This document shows positions 53,650 to 63,712 of a DNA stretch of 64,000 bases, one piece after another (positions within the stretch are counted from its first letter, which is position 1; every line of letters starts with the position of its first letter). This DNA is from Sepiola atlantica (taxonomy: Eukaryota > Mollusca > Cephalopoda > Sepiida > Sepiolidae), in NCBI GenBank assembly GCA_963556195.1, contig OY744525.1, positions 42,094,076 to 42,158,075 on the forward strand. Reading direction: 5' to 3'. The notes under the pieces were generated by a model, which made no database searches, was not told the DNA's origin, and was given only the letters and a program-made list of their open reading frames with translations. A program made the position numbers and the translations under genes.

Positions 53650-54420
53650 TACTTTTGAACCCCTTTTTTTAGAATCAAATTCAAAATTTTCCGATCCGCA
53701 TGAAATTTAACCATAGGTATTAGACACCAATTACGAAATATTGCTAGAATTTCAATTTCATTTAAGTATTTTAAAGGGTGCCCCATTCATTTGAAAATTC
53801 AAATATTTCCGATGAGCACGAAATCTGAAACATGAGAATTGGAAATCAATTAAGCAATATGCTTAAACATTTAGATTCTTTGGGGATATTCTAAAGGGTT
53901 GTGAAGGGGCATAAAATGGGCCCAAACGCATTTGAAAATTCAAATAGTTCTCATTTGAATAAGATTTGAACAATATATATATTAGACCAATTCATAAATA
54001 CCCAAAATTATCAATTTCTTTGGAGTATTTTAGAGCGAATAGGGTGGGGAGTTTAAGACCAATTTTTAGACATTTTTCAAGAGCCGAAATCATTAAATGG
54101 ATTTTAATCAAGATCATTGTTGCAAGAATTCTAAGCATAAGAATGAGGAGAAGATATAGCTTGATTTTTAATTTATTTTGAGGACTTAAAGGAGCATAAG
54201 GTGAACGTACCCCCTCCATTTGAAAATTAATATATTTTCGATTTGAATGACATTTAAATCATAAGCATGAGACACCAACTAAGTCAGATTCCCTGCATTT
54301 CAATTTCTTTGGAAGATCTTAAGACCCCTATCGGTGAGGGTGGGGCTTAAGCCCTACATTTTAGACATTTTTCAAGAATCAAAACCATTTAATGGATTTT
54401 TATCAAGATTGGATAAAGAT
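53650..54420 (+). repeat. Diverged tandem repeat, ~142-bp and ~290-bp periodicity
   Basis: CATTTGAAAATTCAAATA-type blocks at 53791, 53931 and 54219, and TTTTAGACATTTTTCAAGA at 54064 and 54361. Each unit carries ATGAAATTT.A, GAGACACCAAT and TTTCTTTGG.G.AT motifs. Roughly four to five decayed units; no gene. Confidence 0.65.
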
Positions 54421-54489
54421 TCTACACATAAGTTTTAGTCGCACGAGTTGTATATATTTTGATTTTTACCATTTATTTTTTAAATTTTT

Positions 54490-55130
54490 ATTATCTTTTT
54501 TAGTTTTTGCTGAGAATGGAGCATCTTATCAGATGCCAGACATTTGCCAGCTATTTCAGAGACTCCAGACATTTACCAGCTATTTCAGAGACTCCAATCG
54601 AGAGATCTTTTTCGGATTTTAACCATCCTTTATGCACAATTGTTTGGATATCTCTTGCACTTGGTTCACAAGGTATATTCGTTAGGTAATTTTTGAAATT
54701 CTATTTTATGAACCCGGTAGCTCTTATTACTGGAATGATGGAGATCTTCCTAAGATTACAGTTCTTTTCATGTCGCGCATAAGACCTTGGTATTTAGTTA
54801 TCTTCTTCTCAGCTCTGTTTAAGCCAACATCATTAGGGACACTGACTTCAACTAGGATTGATACTTTTTTCCTCTTGTCCCATATTACTATTTCAGGTTT
54901 AACAGCTCAATTTTCTAGGTTTGTAGCTGTAGGGATTGCATAGTCATTGTGGATGATGTACGACTTATTTCCAACAGTTCTTTCTGGTGTATGTCCCCAG
55001 GCTTTGCTGCTACACTGGATATTCAATTTTTTTACAGACAATCCAGTGGACATATTTACACACTCCATTGTGTCGCATTGTATAGTAGCTATTTTCCAGC
55101 AGAACCTTAATGAGGTGAAAAACTGTTCTG
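54490..55130 (-). pseudogene. LINE ORF2 C-terminal relic
   Basis: The minus strand gives KLNIQCSSKAWGHTPERTVG, NKSYIIHNDYAIPTATNLEN, AVKPEIVIWDKRKKVSILVE, VSVPNDVGLNRAEKKITKYQ and GLMRDMKRT, then a decayed YLTNIPCEPSARDIQTIVHK. This is the KPDIVxxDKxxxxxxLIDVSVPxDxNVxxxExEKxxKYxxL tail domain of certain LINE proteins. Stops interrupt it. A partial second copy lies at 33285-33600. Note the local duplication of CCAGACATTTRCCAGCTATT at 54534 and 54567. Confidence 0.75.
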
Positions 55131-55399
55131 TTTAATGAGTTATTATTTTATTAATTAGAATTTTAATGAAATCCAAAATTAAGTAATTTCTCTCGAGCAA
55201 TGCCGGGTATTGTTTCCAATTAATTAATTATTGTTTTATACACCATAGAATATTAGTGTATAAAACGGTGAACATCATTACTAATGATTAAGTGAATAAA
55301 TATGAAGACATAAAACTAATGATAAACAGATACTGCCAAGTCTGCTGCAAGGAAGATGAGATCACTCTATCATGAAAGACAGTATCTTTTTTTTTTCTT
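55131..55399. other. No gene; short hairpin
   Basis: TTGTTTTATACACC ... GTGTATAAAACGGTG near 55222-55270 forms a hairpin. Nothing else seen. Confidence 0.5.
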
Positions 55400-56350
55400 C
55401 TCTTTTTTAATGATATTTCACCCCAAAACAAGGCAGGACGCCACTGTAGACGTAAGGGGCTACTGAGAATTAGGGAGTATGTTTTGGGTGTCATCCTAAG
55501 TTGGAAGCTGTGCAACGAGATGTCTGTTTACATTAGTTTTAAACATTCTGCATGTCGGTACTGTCGGGAAAACAGGGAGTAGGGAGGGAGTTCCAGAGGC
55601 CAGCAGCATGAGAGAAAAAAAGCTATTGGAGTAGAAGGCTCTCCGGCATCTGGGTACCTCCACAGTGAATGGATGGGATCTAGCTGATTGTCGAGTTGGT
55701 CTAGTGAAGTTACGTCGAGGGGGCACCAGAGTAGCCAGTTCATCGGAGCATAATCCATTGAAGTATTTGTAAAACAAGCACAAGGATGCAATATTGCAGC
55801 GATGGGGTTGGAGCTTGGTGGATAGTGAGGGACCTATTAAGTTGGCGATTTTTTTTTTTGGACCTTGTCAAGGAGGGAGAGACTAGTAGATGATGCACCA
55901 GCCCAGATGTGGCAACAATACCCCATGCATGGGCGGATGGTGGCTTTGTAGAGATACAGGATAATTTCAGGCGTGAGGAGTTTACTAGCACGGTAGAGGG
56001 AGCCGACCTTCTTTGCAGCAGCCTTGGCAATGTCTTCAATGTATTTGTTCCAATTCATGTTACCTGTGAAAGTTAGGCCGAGGAGTTTGAATGTCAAACT
56101 CTCAGGTAGGGTATTATTTGCCATGACAATCGGTGGTTGAAGAGGTTTCTTGTAGTTATTGAAGGAAAGGAGCTTTGTCTTTGCCGCATTAAAAGTTACC
56201 AACCATTTATGACCCCAATCCACTACAGCCTGGAGGTCATTTTCTAAACATTCAGCTATTGCCTCGGATATGATCACGTCTGTTTTGCCAACATGACGAG
56301 AGTAAAGCGTGGTGTCGTCAGCAAATAAACCAATCTCAGACTCTATGTCA
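55400..56350 (-). pseudogene. LINE RT C-terminal half and 3' end
   Basis: Minus strand: DIESEIGLFADDTTLYSRHV (RT motif C), LVTFNAAKTKLLSFNNYKKP, FKLLGLTFTGNMNWNKYIED, SLYRASKLLTPEIILYLYKA, TIRPCMGYCCHIWAG, then frame-shifted CLFYKYFNGLCSDELATLVP and SARSHPFTVEVPRCRRAFYS. The 3' UTR ends GGTGAAATATCATTAAAAAA. 5'-truncated at 56350, exactly where an oppositely oriented copy begins. Confidence 0.85.
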
Positions 56351-56910
56351 TATATCTCTACAAAGCCATCATTCGCCCATGCCTGGAGTATTGTTGTCAC
56401 ATCTGGGCTGGTGCACCAACCACTAGTTTCGCCCTTTTAGACGGGGTCCAAAAAAGAGTCTCTAATCTAATAGGTCCCACACTGTCTACCAAACTCAAGC
56501 CTCTGTTCCATCGCCGTGATGTTGCATCACTGTGCTTATTTTGCAAGTACTTCAATGGAATGTGCTCTGATGAACTTGCTGCACTGGTGCCCTCTCGACA
56601 TAAATACCCTTAATCAACACAACAATCAACTAAATCCCAGCCCTTCACTGTAGAGGTCCGCATATGCCGTAGGGCTTTCGACTCTAATAGCTTCTTTCAT
56701 TGAACTGCTTGCCTTTGGAATTCCCTCTCTGCTCCATGTTTCCACTGACTCTACCAACAGGCAAAAGTTTAAATGTAATGTGAACAAACATCTCGCTGCA
56801 CAACTCCCCACTTAGGATGCTCCTATAAATATGACCCCTAATTCAGAGTAGCCCCTTACGTCTTAGTGGCAATGTACCTGTTTGGGGTGAATAAAAGTTT
56901 AAAAACAAAA
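56345..56910 (+). pseudogene. LINE 3' fragment, head-to-head with the previous
   Basis: Starts inside YLYKAIIRPCLEYCCHIWAG and continues to the 3' UTR (CCCCTTACGTCTTAGTGGC, TTTGGGGTGAATAAAA). More diverged from the minus-strand copy than 19552 is, so it probably inserted separately. Confidence 0.8.
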
Positions 56911-57014
56911 AAAATTAAATCAGGCAACTTTATTTATCGTCACTCATATAAACACATTTTAATGCATAATTCGCGTTTTTCTAATTTCTATATTAATAAA
57001 ATTGTGTGACCACT

Positions 57015-57112
57015 TTATGTGTGTCTGTGTGTGTGTGTGTGTCTGTTTATCACCTGTATTTGACTTGCACAATATTTGTGTATTTACTATTAATCTTATA
57101 ATATTATATATA

Positions 57113-57199
<87 letters not shown>

Positions 57200-57200
57200 A
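57015..57200. repeat. (GT)n and (TA)n microsatellites
   Basis: GTGTGTGTCTGTGTGTG at 57017-57045 and an ~85-base TA run with TATAATATTA at both borders (57095-57205). Confidence 0.92.
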
Positions 57201-57339
57201 TAATATAATTAATATTATGAGCAAAAAATGCAATAACGTAAAGTAATAAAACAAACTTTTAAAAATGTTATTTAAAAAAAAATACTTATGAAATTAAAAT
57301 CAACCAGCATGCATTTCGGTTTCTTCGTAAATAAGTTAG

Positions 57340-57830
57340 TCATTTTAATGTTTTGTTAATAGTTTTAAAAAATGAATGACTTTGTGACACTTCAAAATTT
57401 GAAAGAAATTTGGAAGCATTTAAACTGGCGAATAGAAAATCAGTTAAACTTGCTCTAAACTTCTTAGCAAATCCTCATGTATGAAAGGTTTGAAAACTAT
57501 TTACATTTTTATGATTAAAACAACATTACCATAACAACAGTAACTATAGTTTGGTTCAATTAATAACGAATAATGAATAAGCGGTACCGTAATTTACCTT
57601 CCAAAATCCTATTTAAATAATAATAATAATTTGGTTAAAGAAAAAACACAAATGAAAGTAAAAAGACTCCCGCCATAACACCGAGTAGGCACAGCTAATA
57701 ATCAATATTTGCACTTGTTTTGCGTCATATAATCCAAGGGAAATAACCGCTTCTCTTGTAATGTAAGGGAAGCAACTCTTGTGGTTTCAAAATCAGTGTT
57801 CATTCATCCCTCTTTTTCTCTCTCTCTCTC
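57340..57830 (+). repeat. Dispersed repeat pair, copy 2
   Basis: Partner of 52440-52960; ends GGGAAGCAACTCTTGTGGTT then a short (TC)n. Confidence 0.65.
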
Positions 57831-57878
57831 AAATTATGGTTGCGTTTCCACTTAGCGTAAAGAATTGTGAGCGATTGT

Positions 57879-57970
57879 GCAGCATAGTTAACAAGAAAAG
57901 AGAGATTAAAAAACAAATATTCACCAAATAACTTCTCAACGGCAATAAAAGTTACTTTGCTATCTACCTG
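57879..57970 (+). mobile_element. MITE terminal fragment (family of 17360 and 50414)
   Basis: GCAGCATAGTTAACAAGAAA ... CACCAAATAACTTCTCA resembles the left terminal repeat; the right end is not found. Confidence 0.5.
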
Positions 57971-58081
57971 CATAACTTTTTTTTGTGTTTTAAAGTTTTT
58001 GAAAGCGTTTACATTTCAATTGAATATTTCGTTCAAATCCGATATTGATACAGTCTGAATTCAAAATGGCCGACACGAGTA

Positions 58082-58467
58082 TTTATTTACTCCTCTCCAG
58101 AAGTGAGGCACAAGGCCAGTTTTATCTTACTCTCACAAGTAAGATGTGACCCAAGGTAGGGTCGGGAAAGTGGGGTTTGAAAAGCCAGCGCCTGAGAGGT
58201 GAGCACTCTGGCCATTAAAAATTGCCTGGGCAGCCCCGTCGGCATTCTCCGGTAGGGCCGCCTCAGGCAGTAAGCAATAAACTTGCTCCTCCCCAAAGAG
58301 GGGAGGCGAAGCCTGGAAGGGTGGACCTCCTAGAACTGTACAGGACAGACCCATAGACCGGCGTAAATCAAGCCCCAAAGGCCAAGACAATACCAGTCTA
58401 TGGGGTGCAGTATTCATCGGAAAAGATACTACACTTTAATCTTAGCCAAAAGGCCAAGAACATTATA
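58082..58467 (-). mobile_element. U2-headed SINE, copy 7 (full head)
   Basis: The minus strand has GTTCTTGGCCTTTTGGCTAA, the GTAGTATCT segment, the full body including the GGCCAGAGTGCTCACC block, and the end GGAGAGGAGTAAATAAA. Perfect 13-bp target duplication GCCGACACGAGTA at 58069-58081 and 58468-58480. A few extra bases (ATTATA) lie between the U2 5' end and the duplication. Confidence 0.9.
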
Positions 58468-58499
58468 GCCGACACGAGTAACTATATGAGTTAATCTTA

Positions 58500-58830
58500 T
58501 TATTGTTGTCGCAATGGCATTCACCTCGATCGGGTTGAGTCGGCTTCTTCTTTGGCCTGTATCACATCCTGAATCATGGTGGCTCATGCACGATAATCAT
58601 GAACAGGGTTGCACGAGATGGTTAATCAATCGTGATTCCACCATCGAATGCTGACTACCTATGGATCTGAGATCTCAGCCAAGTCTTCCTTGATGGTTGT
58701 CGCCCAGATCCTCAGCTGCCACTGGTATGCTTTCATACTCAGACAGGAAGTTAGGGAGTATAACATCGCAAATTAATTCCCTTTCAGAGTGACGAGCTAC
58801 ATGCCCGAACAAGCAGAGACTTCAGGTTGA
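58500..58830 (-). pseudogene. LINE ORF2 C-terminal relic
   Basis: The minus strand, across stops, gives SLCLFGHVARHSERELICDV, QLRIWATTIKEDLAEISDP, VVSIRWWNHD and ATMIQDVIQAKEEADSTR. The LFGHVAR...QLRTWATTIKEDL...W...R..W...V.D pattern is a common LINE tail. A different family from the one at 11716. Confidence 0.6.
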
Positions 58831-59057
58831 GGTGTTGGTTGAGAAAAGCCATTGATCCTTTTATAGCTCTAAAGAGATTTCAATTATTAATACTCTCGTA
58901 TTAATACAATGGTATTTGCTTGTTCAGTAGACAGTGTGACCCCTTTCCTTTTCAGTAAGAAGCATAACACTTTACCATCAAATAGTGGATAATCGACAAC
59001 TTAAACTGGTACCAACCTCTCAACCAGTTTGAAGTATAAAATAGACCAACCTGATCC

Positions 59058-59632
59058 TGTAGAATTTAAGACAAAGTCTCATTCTAACTTTTATATCAAC
59101 TTTATTGTTCATCTTCGTTAAACATGTAATAATAGACAAGATGTTAGTAATAGAGCATAAGTCCATGAGTCTGGATGAGGAAAAAAGTTTGAGAGTTCAT
59201 AATATCTAGAATAAATGTCCTGTTTATAGGGAATGGAGAAGAGTTCATGTTGTTATTGTTTAGAAGTAAGCCTGTGTATCAAATGAAATTCGGAGTAGGT
59301 CCACGTGCAGCAGGTAGCCATCTTGGATAGTTATGTCTTTTTGTTGATGCCAATAGCCCCTTGCTAATGGCGGGGTTGGTTTGTGTCCCAAGAGAGGAGT
59401 TTTGTGGTTGAACTGAGCGACATTGATGAGTTAAGCAGCTGTGGCTAAAGAGAATGAACAGTGGTGATCCGCTCTCTTAAATAACACTCAAAAACCTGTG
59501 CTGATTGGATAAATCAGAATCGAAATTAAATGTTTGCTCCAATCAGCACCAAGCTCACAAATCAAGCAGATATTTCAAACATCGTTAATGGCGGCTGTTG
59601 CTGTTGCTGTGTGTAGTACTACTGGTGCTACA
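59058..59632 (-). repeat. Solo LTR, Ty1/copia family of 34214
   Basis: 575 bp bounded by TGTAG and CTACA. Minus-strand sense: TGTAGCACCAGTAGTAC ... TATTTAAGAGAGCGG (TATA-like) ... CAATAAAGTTGAT ... CTACA. Homologous to the copia 3' LTR at 34214-35187. No internal region flanks it, so recombination between LTRs probably removed the body. The flanks GATCC and ATTCC are only a weak 5-bp match. Confidence 0.65.
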
Positions 59633-59785
59633 ATTCCACCGTCATTGTGAGGTGAAGATATCTATGAAAGATGAGGTCCAAATCATCTGACTGCATGTCA
59701 AATGGACCAGGTACCGCATTTCTTTTATATTTCCAGTTTTAAAATGTTACTGAGATCTTTGTTTTCAAATTTTAAGGCATTAGTA

Positions 59786-60222
59786 TAGGGTGGCGCAACA
59801 GTCACGCATTAGTTTGAATCAGTAACAACTGATTCAAACTAATGCGTGACTTTTGTGGGATTGTTTGGCGAGCGCTTAATTAGCAGATTTTCTGATTTTA
59901 ACTGGCTTCACATTCACCGGATTTAACAGTCCCTGACTTTTTCCTTTGGGGTTATCTTAAGGAAAGGGTACATGTGAACAAGCCTACAACGATTCAAGAG
60001 CTTAAAAACAATATCAGACATGAAATCCAATCACTGGAGCCAGTTATTCTAAGGAGTGTAATGGAAAATGCCCTAACTAGAGCCCGTCTTTGTGAGGCCG
60101 AAAATGGTGGTCATTTAAAGGATATTATTTTTAAAAACTACTGCAACAAAATTACCAAGTAAATGTATTATTTATCAGAAAAGTCTAGTTTCTAACCAAT
60201 GCGCGACTTTTGAGCCACCCTG
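59786..60222 (+). mobile_element. Internally deleted mariner element
   Basis: Ends TAGGGTGGCGCAACAGTCAC and, from the right, CAGGGTGGCTCAAAAGTCGC, each next to TA (59784-59785 and 60223-60224). Near the left end, GTCACGCATTAGTTTGAATC is followed by its inverse, so a second inverted terminal fragment is present (59811-59862). Holds only the transposase C-terminus. Confidence 0.82.
59908..60162 (+). pseudogene. Mariner transposase C-terminal remnant
   Basis: Encodes SHSPDLTVPDFFLWGYLKER, VHVNKPTTIQELKNNIRHEI, QSLEPVILRSVMENALTRAR and LCEAENGGHLKDIIF, then a stop. The SPDLxPxDFFLWGYLK block is the third-Asp region of mariner-type DDD/DDE transposases and WGYLKxxV..P.TIxEL..xI is its usual follow-on. 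The catalytic N-terminal two thirds are deleted (a stop precedes in frame), so it cannot be active. Confidence 0.8.
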
Positions 60223-60413
60223 TACAACACGAAATCATGTATTTTATCATCGGCCAATAGCAGCAAATCTCTATATTCTCCTGCAGAAATGTAACATCTT
60301 TCACGGATATAGAATTTTTTAAATAAATACATCTATTCTACTTTGTTTTTCTTTTAAGTGATATAAATATGAAAATGCAAAAAATGACTTGATTTAAAGA
60401 AACAGTGGTACTT

Positions 60414-60958
60414 TTTAGGAATAGGTATCCATGAAAATTTCAGTACTTACGCCATCAATTTCTAGTTTCGCCCACCGAAGATTTCCGAGACTGCCGAATG
60501 TTAACGAACTTCACCGAGCAAACCGAATGTATTATTAGGCTTTTTCTTTTTTCGATTAAGTAATTTAACGAAACAAATTGTTGATTTTATTTTGTATTTA
60601 AGTGTATTCTGTAATGTTGTTAGGGTACTTCTACACAATACGAACCGAACTGGTTTTTTTTACTCTCTAAACCTAACCTTTCCCTAACTCTTTTAATAAA
60701 GGTATCCAAAAAATTCTAAATGTAAAGTTGAAAAAGTAATAAGGGTATCCAAAAGATTATGTAACAGTCGGAACTTAATCTTTCTAATTGATTGAAAAAA
60801 ATAGTCGTCTGCCAAGTGACAGCGCCTTTGTTATTTGTATATTTCGGTTAAAGTCGGGACTTGATTTTACTTTCTCCATTCGTAGTCTGAACTGCTTACG
60901 TCACAACTACGTCACAACTACGTCACAACTGCAAATCTATGAATACTTATTCCTATAA
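60414..60958. mobile_element. MITE family with TTTAGGAATAGGTATCC ends, copy 2
   Basis: Left TTTAGGAATAGGTATCCAT, right ATGAATACTTATTCCTA, with the same interior as 51272-51895. A 14-bp ACGTCACAACT motif is triplicated at 60897-60935. Confidence 0.75.
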
Positions 60959-61064
60959 AGCACTATAAAAACATTTAAACTGAAAGCCATTTTCATTTCT
61001 TGATGCAAACGTAATTTTGAAAACTTACACTTAAAAATTATTTTAATTTTTTTTTACTAAAGAG

Positions 61065-61200
61065 TCACTACTCATCAAGGCCAGAAGGCCACTCGAGGAT
61101 AATGGTTAATGTGTTTTGTCAGGTGGACGGGGAGAAAACACCGAGATGATTAGTAACGATGGTTGAAATTGGGCAGAATTTGATTATTTAAGAGGACGGC
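61065..61200 (+). repeat. Dispersed SINE-like repeat
   Basis: AGTCACTACTCATCAAGGCC, AGAAGGCCACTCGAGGATAA and TCAGGTGGACGGGGAG, as at 31242. The following GGGCAGAATTTGATTATTTA (61177) also occurs at 8484. Confidence 0.6.
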
Positions 61201-61536
61201 TCAACAATGCAATGTAATAATGATTTCTGTAAAAATAATATAAAAGATTCTTGCTTATTTTTCTCATATTATTTCAAATCACTAAAATAACATCAATTCC
61301 TATATGAGATGAAGACTGATGTAATAATGAAAAATATAATAATACCATAATAAATACTGAAAGTTCTAAAAAAAACAAAGAAAACACCTGTAATTAACCT
61401 ATTTTCTTTAATTGACAGTGAATTTTCTATCGGTCCAACAGGAATAAATATTATTAACGAGGTTTCTTATTACAGAGTTATATCCCTTGCATATTTCTTT
61501 TTTGTTCTGTTGAACTGTACGTTTTGTAAAAGAAAT
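61201..61536. other. No gene recognised
   Basis: AT-rich; nothing identified. Confidence 0.5.
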
Positions 61537-61537
61537 T

Positions 61538-61610
<73 letters not shown>

Positions 61611-61612
61611 AT
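61537..61612. repeat. (TC)n microsatellite
   Basis: Pure TC run of about 70 bases. Confidence 0.97.
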
Positions 61613-61739
61613 TTGAACTGAAGCTCGTTTTTAGAATTGCTAAAAAAATATCGATTTACATACTAGAAAAGCATAAAATTTGCTTGAGAATGTTTCTAAA
61701 CGTGACTCTTAATTTCTTTATTTTATACTCTATCACCTT

Positions 61740-61770
61740 TACTTCCGTCTCTCTCTTTCTCTCTTTTTTT

Positions 61771-61811
<41 letters not shown>

Positions 61812-62095
61812 TTTTCTCTCTCTGTATTTCTTTCTGTCTCTCTCTCTCTATCTCTTTGTCTTTCTCACTCTCTCTCTCTCTTTCTTTCTGTCTTTCTCTC
61901 TCTCTCTCTTTGTCTTTCTCACTCTCTCTCTCTTTCTTTCTGTCTTTCTCTCTCTCTCTCTATATATATATTTATTTCTGTCTTTCTCCCTCTATCTTTA
62001 TTCTGTTATTCTATCTCTCTTTCTTTCTTTCTTTCTTTCTGTCTTTCTCTATCTATCTCTCTGTCTGTCTATCTCTCTCTCTCTCTCCCTGTGTT
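61740..62095. repeat. 350-bp pyrimidine tract
   Basis: CTCTCTCT interspersed with TTTCTTTCTGTCTTTCTC at irregular spacing. Frames (SLSLSLFLSF) are artefacts. Confidence 0.93.
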
Positions 62096-62208
62096 TATTA
62101 ACCGTCAAGCATAATAAAACTAACTATAAAACAAGATTGGAATAGTCTATTATAAATAATAGCGAATATTACTAAAGGTATTAATACTATTTAACCCATA
62201 CCATAGCT

Positions 62209-62255
<47 letters not shown>

Positions 62256-62395
62256 AATTTTAGATTTTTTTAGATTTTTTATTTTTTTAAATTTAACTTG
62301 CTTTGCAAACTCATTTTTTTTCCTGATTCAAACAATTTAACTTTAGCTAAATGGATGACCCAACGGGTCACTTTTTTTCTAGTATCATCTTAAAT
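62096..62395 (+). repeat. Dispersed repeat with (GA)n, pair with 13320-13612
   Basis: GTTTATTAACCGTCAA ... TGGAATAGTCTATTATAAA ... (GA)n at 62213-62252 ... CCTGATTCAAACAATTTAACT ... TTTTTTCTAGTAT. Confidence 0.65.
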
Positions 62396-62460
62396 GTCCC
62401 AATTTGAGTCAATTCATTTGACTTAGTATTCATTTTTTCATGTAGTAATAGTTACTTATA

Positions 62461-62575
62461 TACGGCATAGTTACGTTGACACACCAGTTCTCATTAGATC
62501 ACCGAAGTTAAGCGACGTTGAACCTGGTCAGTACTAGATGGGTGACCATTTGGGAATACTAGACGCTGTATGTCA
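62461..62575 (+). repeat. 5S rRNA-like sequence, nearly full length
   Basis: ATAGTTACGTTGACACACCA, GATCACCGAAGTTAAGCGAC, CCTGGTCAGTACTAGATGG and TGGGAATACTAGACGCTGTA follow 5S rRNA order over about 113 bases. The internal promoter region (GTTAAGC ... TAGATGGGTGACC) is well kept. No T-run terminator at the end and several compensating positions are mutated, so it is a 5S-derived repeat rather than a gene. Confidence 0.75.
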
Positions 62576-62577
62576 TC

Positions 62578-62705
62578 TCTCCTGATCAGAATATACATGT
62601 TGTAGTCTGCAGGAAAGTAGTCCTGTGGTAATGTGTTCCACAGATGGAAAGATCTTGGAAAGAAACCCCGTTCATGAAAATTCTGCCTGACGCTAGGCAC
62701 ACAGG
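62578..62705 (-). pseudogene. LINE C-terminal fragment
   Basis: Minus strand RQNFHERGFFPRSFHLWNTL, then PQDYFPADYNM, the FFPRSxxLWNxLP tail found at the end of many LINE proteins. Its 3' side runs straight into the oppositely oriented 5S-like block. Confidence 0.65.
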
Positions 62706-62744
62706 GGAAGAAGGTTGGGCTCGAATGAACTGTACTATCTTCGG

Positions 62745-63035
62745 TCAGTGGAGGAGAAATCCTTCTAGACTAAAGCATGACAAACCGACGACAATGTTAT
62801 TTCAAAAGTAAGCATAACAGGCCGGTGGAAGAAGTCTCTTATAGAAATGTGGGGATACATTTGAAAATACTATTTCAAATTTAAGCATGACAGACTGACA
62901 CAGCACTAGCGTGACAAACAAAGCGACAGACGGTCTTACGGAGATGTGTGGATGCATGTAAAAAATGCTATTTGAAACTTAAATGTGACAGTTCGACTGA
63001 CTGACGGAGCTGTTTATAGACATGTAAAGTGATAC
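62745..63035 (+). repeat. Dispersed GACGGAC/TTTCAA repeat
   Basis: Starts with the GGAGAAATCCTTCTAGACTA block, then repeats CTATTTCAAATTTAAGCATG, ACAGACTGAC and CGACAGACGGTC modules, as at 3706-3945. Confidence 0.6.
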
Positions 63036-63215
63036 TTTTAAATTGAAGGTCTGCTTAATGCAAGGGAGATAACTGCTGTTAGCCTAAAACAAGCAGAAGA
63101 CAAAACAAGCAATAGTATTTATTCTGCAAAACGGTTACTTGAACAAATATTTCTATCTGGAAGTCTCTTACATTATAGTCGTCTTTAACCTGCTACAGAA
63201 ACTCTTCTTTTTTTA

Positions 63216-63712
63216 ATACAGATGTTGTATAATTATTTCTTATGTACCTTTCTTTTTATATAGCGAGGTTTTATAATTGTTATGTACCTTTCGTTTTATA
63301 TAAGAAAGTTATATAATTATTTTTTACATACCTTTCTTTTTAAATAAGAATTTTTTTATAATTATTTGTCATTTTCTTTTTTTTTATATAAATTACATAA
63401 TTATTTGTCATATAGCTTCCATTTTATATCAGAAAGTGCTATAATCATTTTTATGTAGCTTTCGTTTTATATAAGAAAGTTATATAATCATTTTTATGTA
63501 CCTTTCATTTCATATGGGAAATTTCTATAAGCATTTATGTACCTTTCTTTTTATATAGTGAAGTTCTATAATTATTAACGTACCTTTCTTTATATAAAAT
63601 GTTTTATAATTTGTTATGTATCTTTTTAATAGGGTATTCTACAATCATTTATTATGTACCTTTCTTTTTATATAGTGAAGTTATATAATTATTAACGTAC
63701 CTTTCTTTATAT
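63216..63712 (+). repeat. ~48-bp tandem repeat, about ten decayed units
   Basis: Units of TTATGTACCTTTCKTTTTAT then ATAAGAAAGTTATATAATTAT with indels. The array ends exactly where LINE coding begins at 63715. Confidence 0.8.

Noticed and set aside
59058..59632. 5-bp target duplication around the solo LTR
   Set aside because: GATCC and ATTCC match at only three of five positions; too weak to claim.
62461..62575. Possible functional 5S rRNA gene
   Set aside because: Too many substitutions, no terminator T-run, and other diverged copies are embedded in SINE-like bodies.
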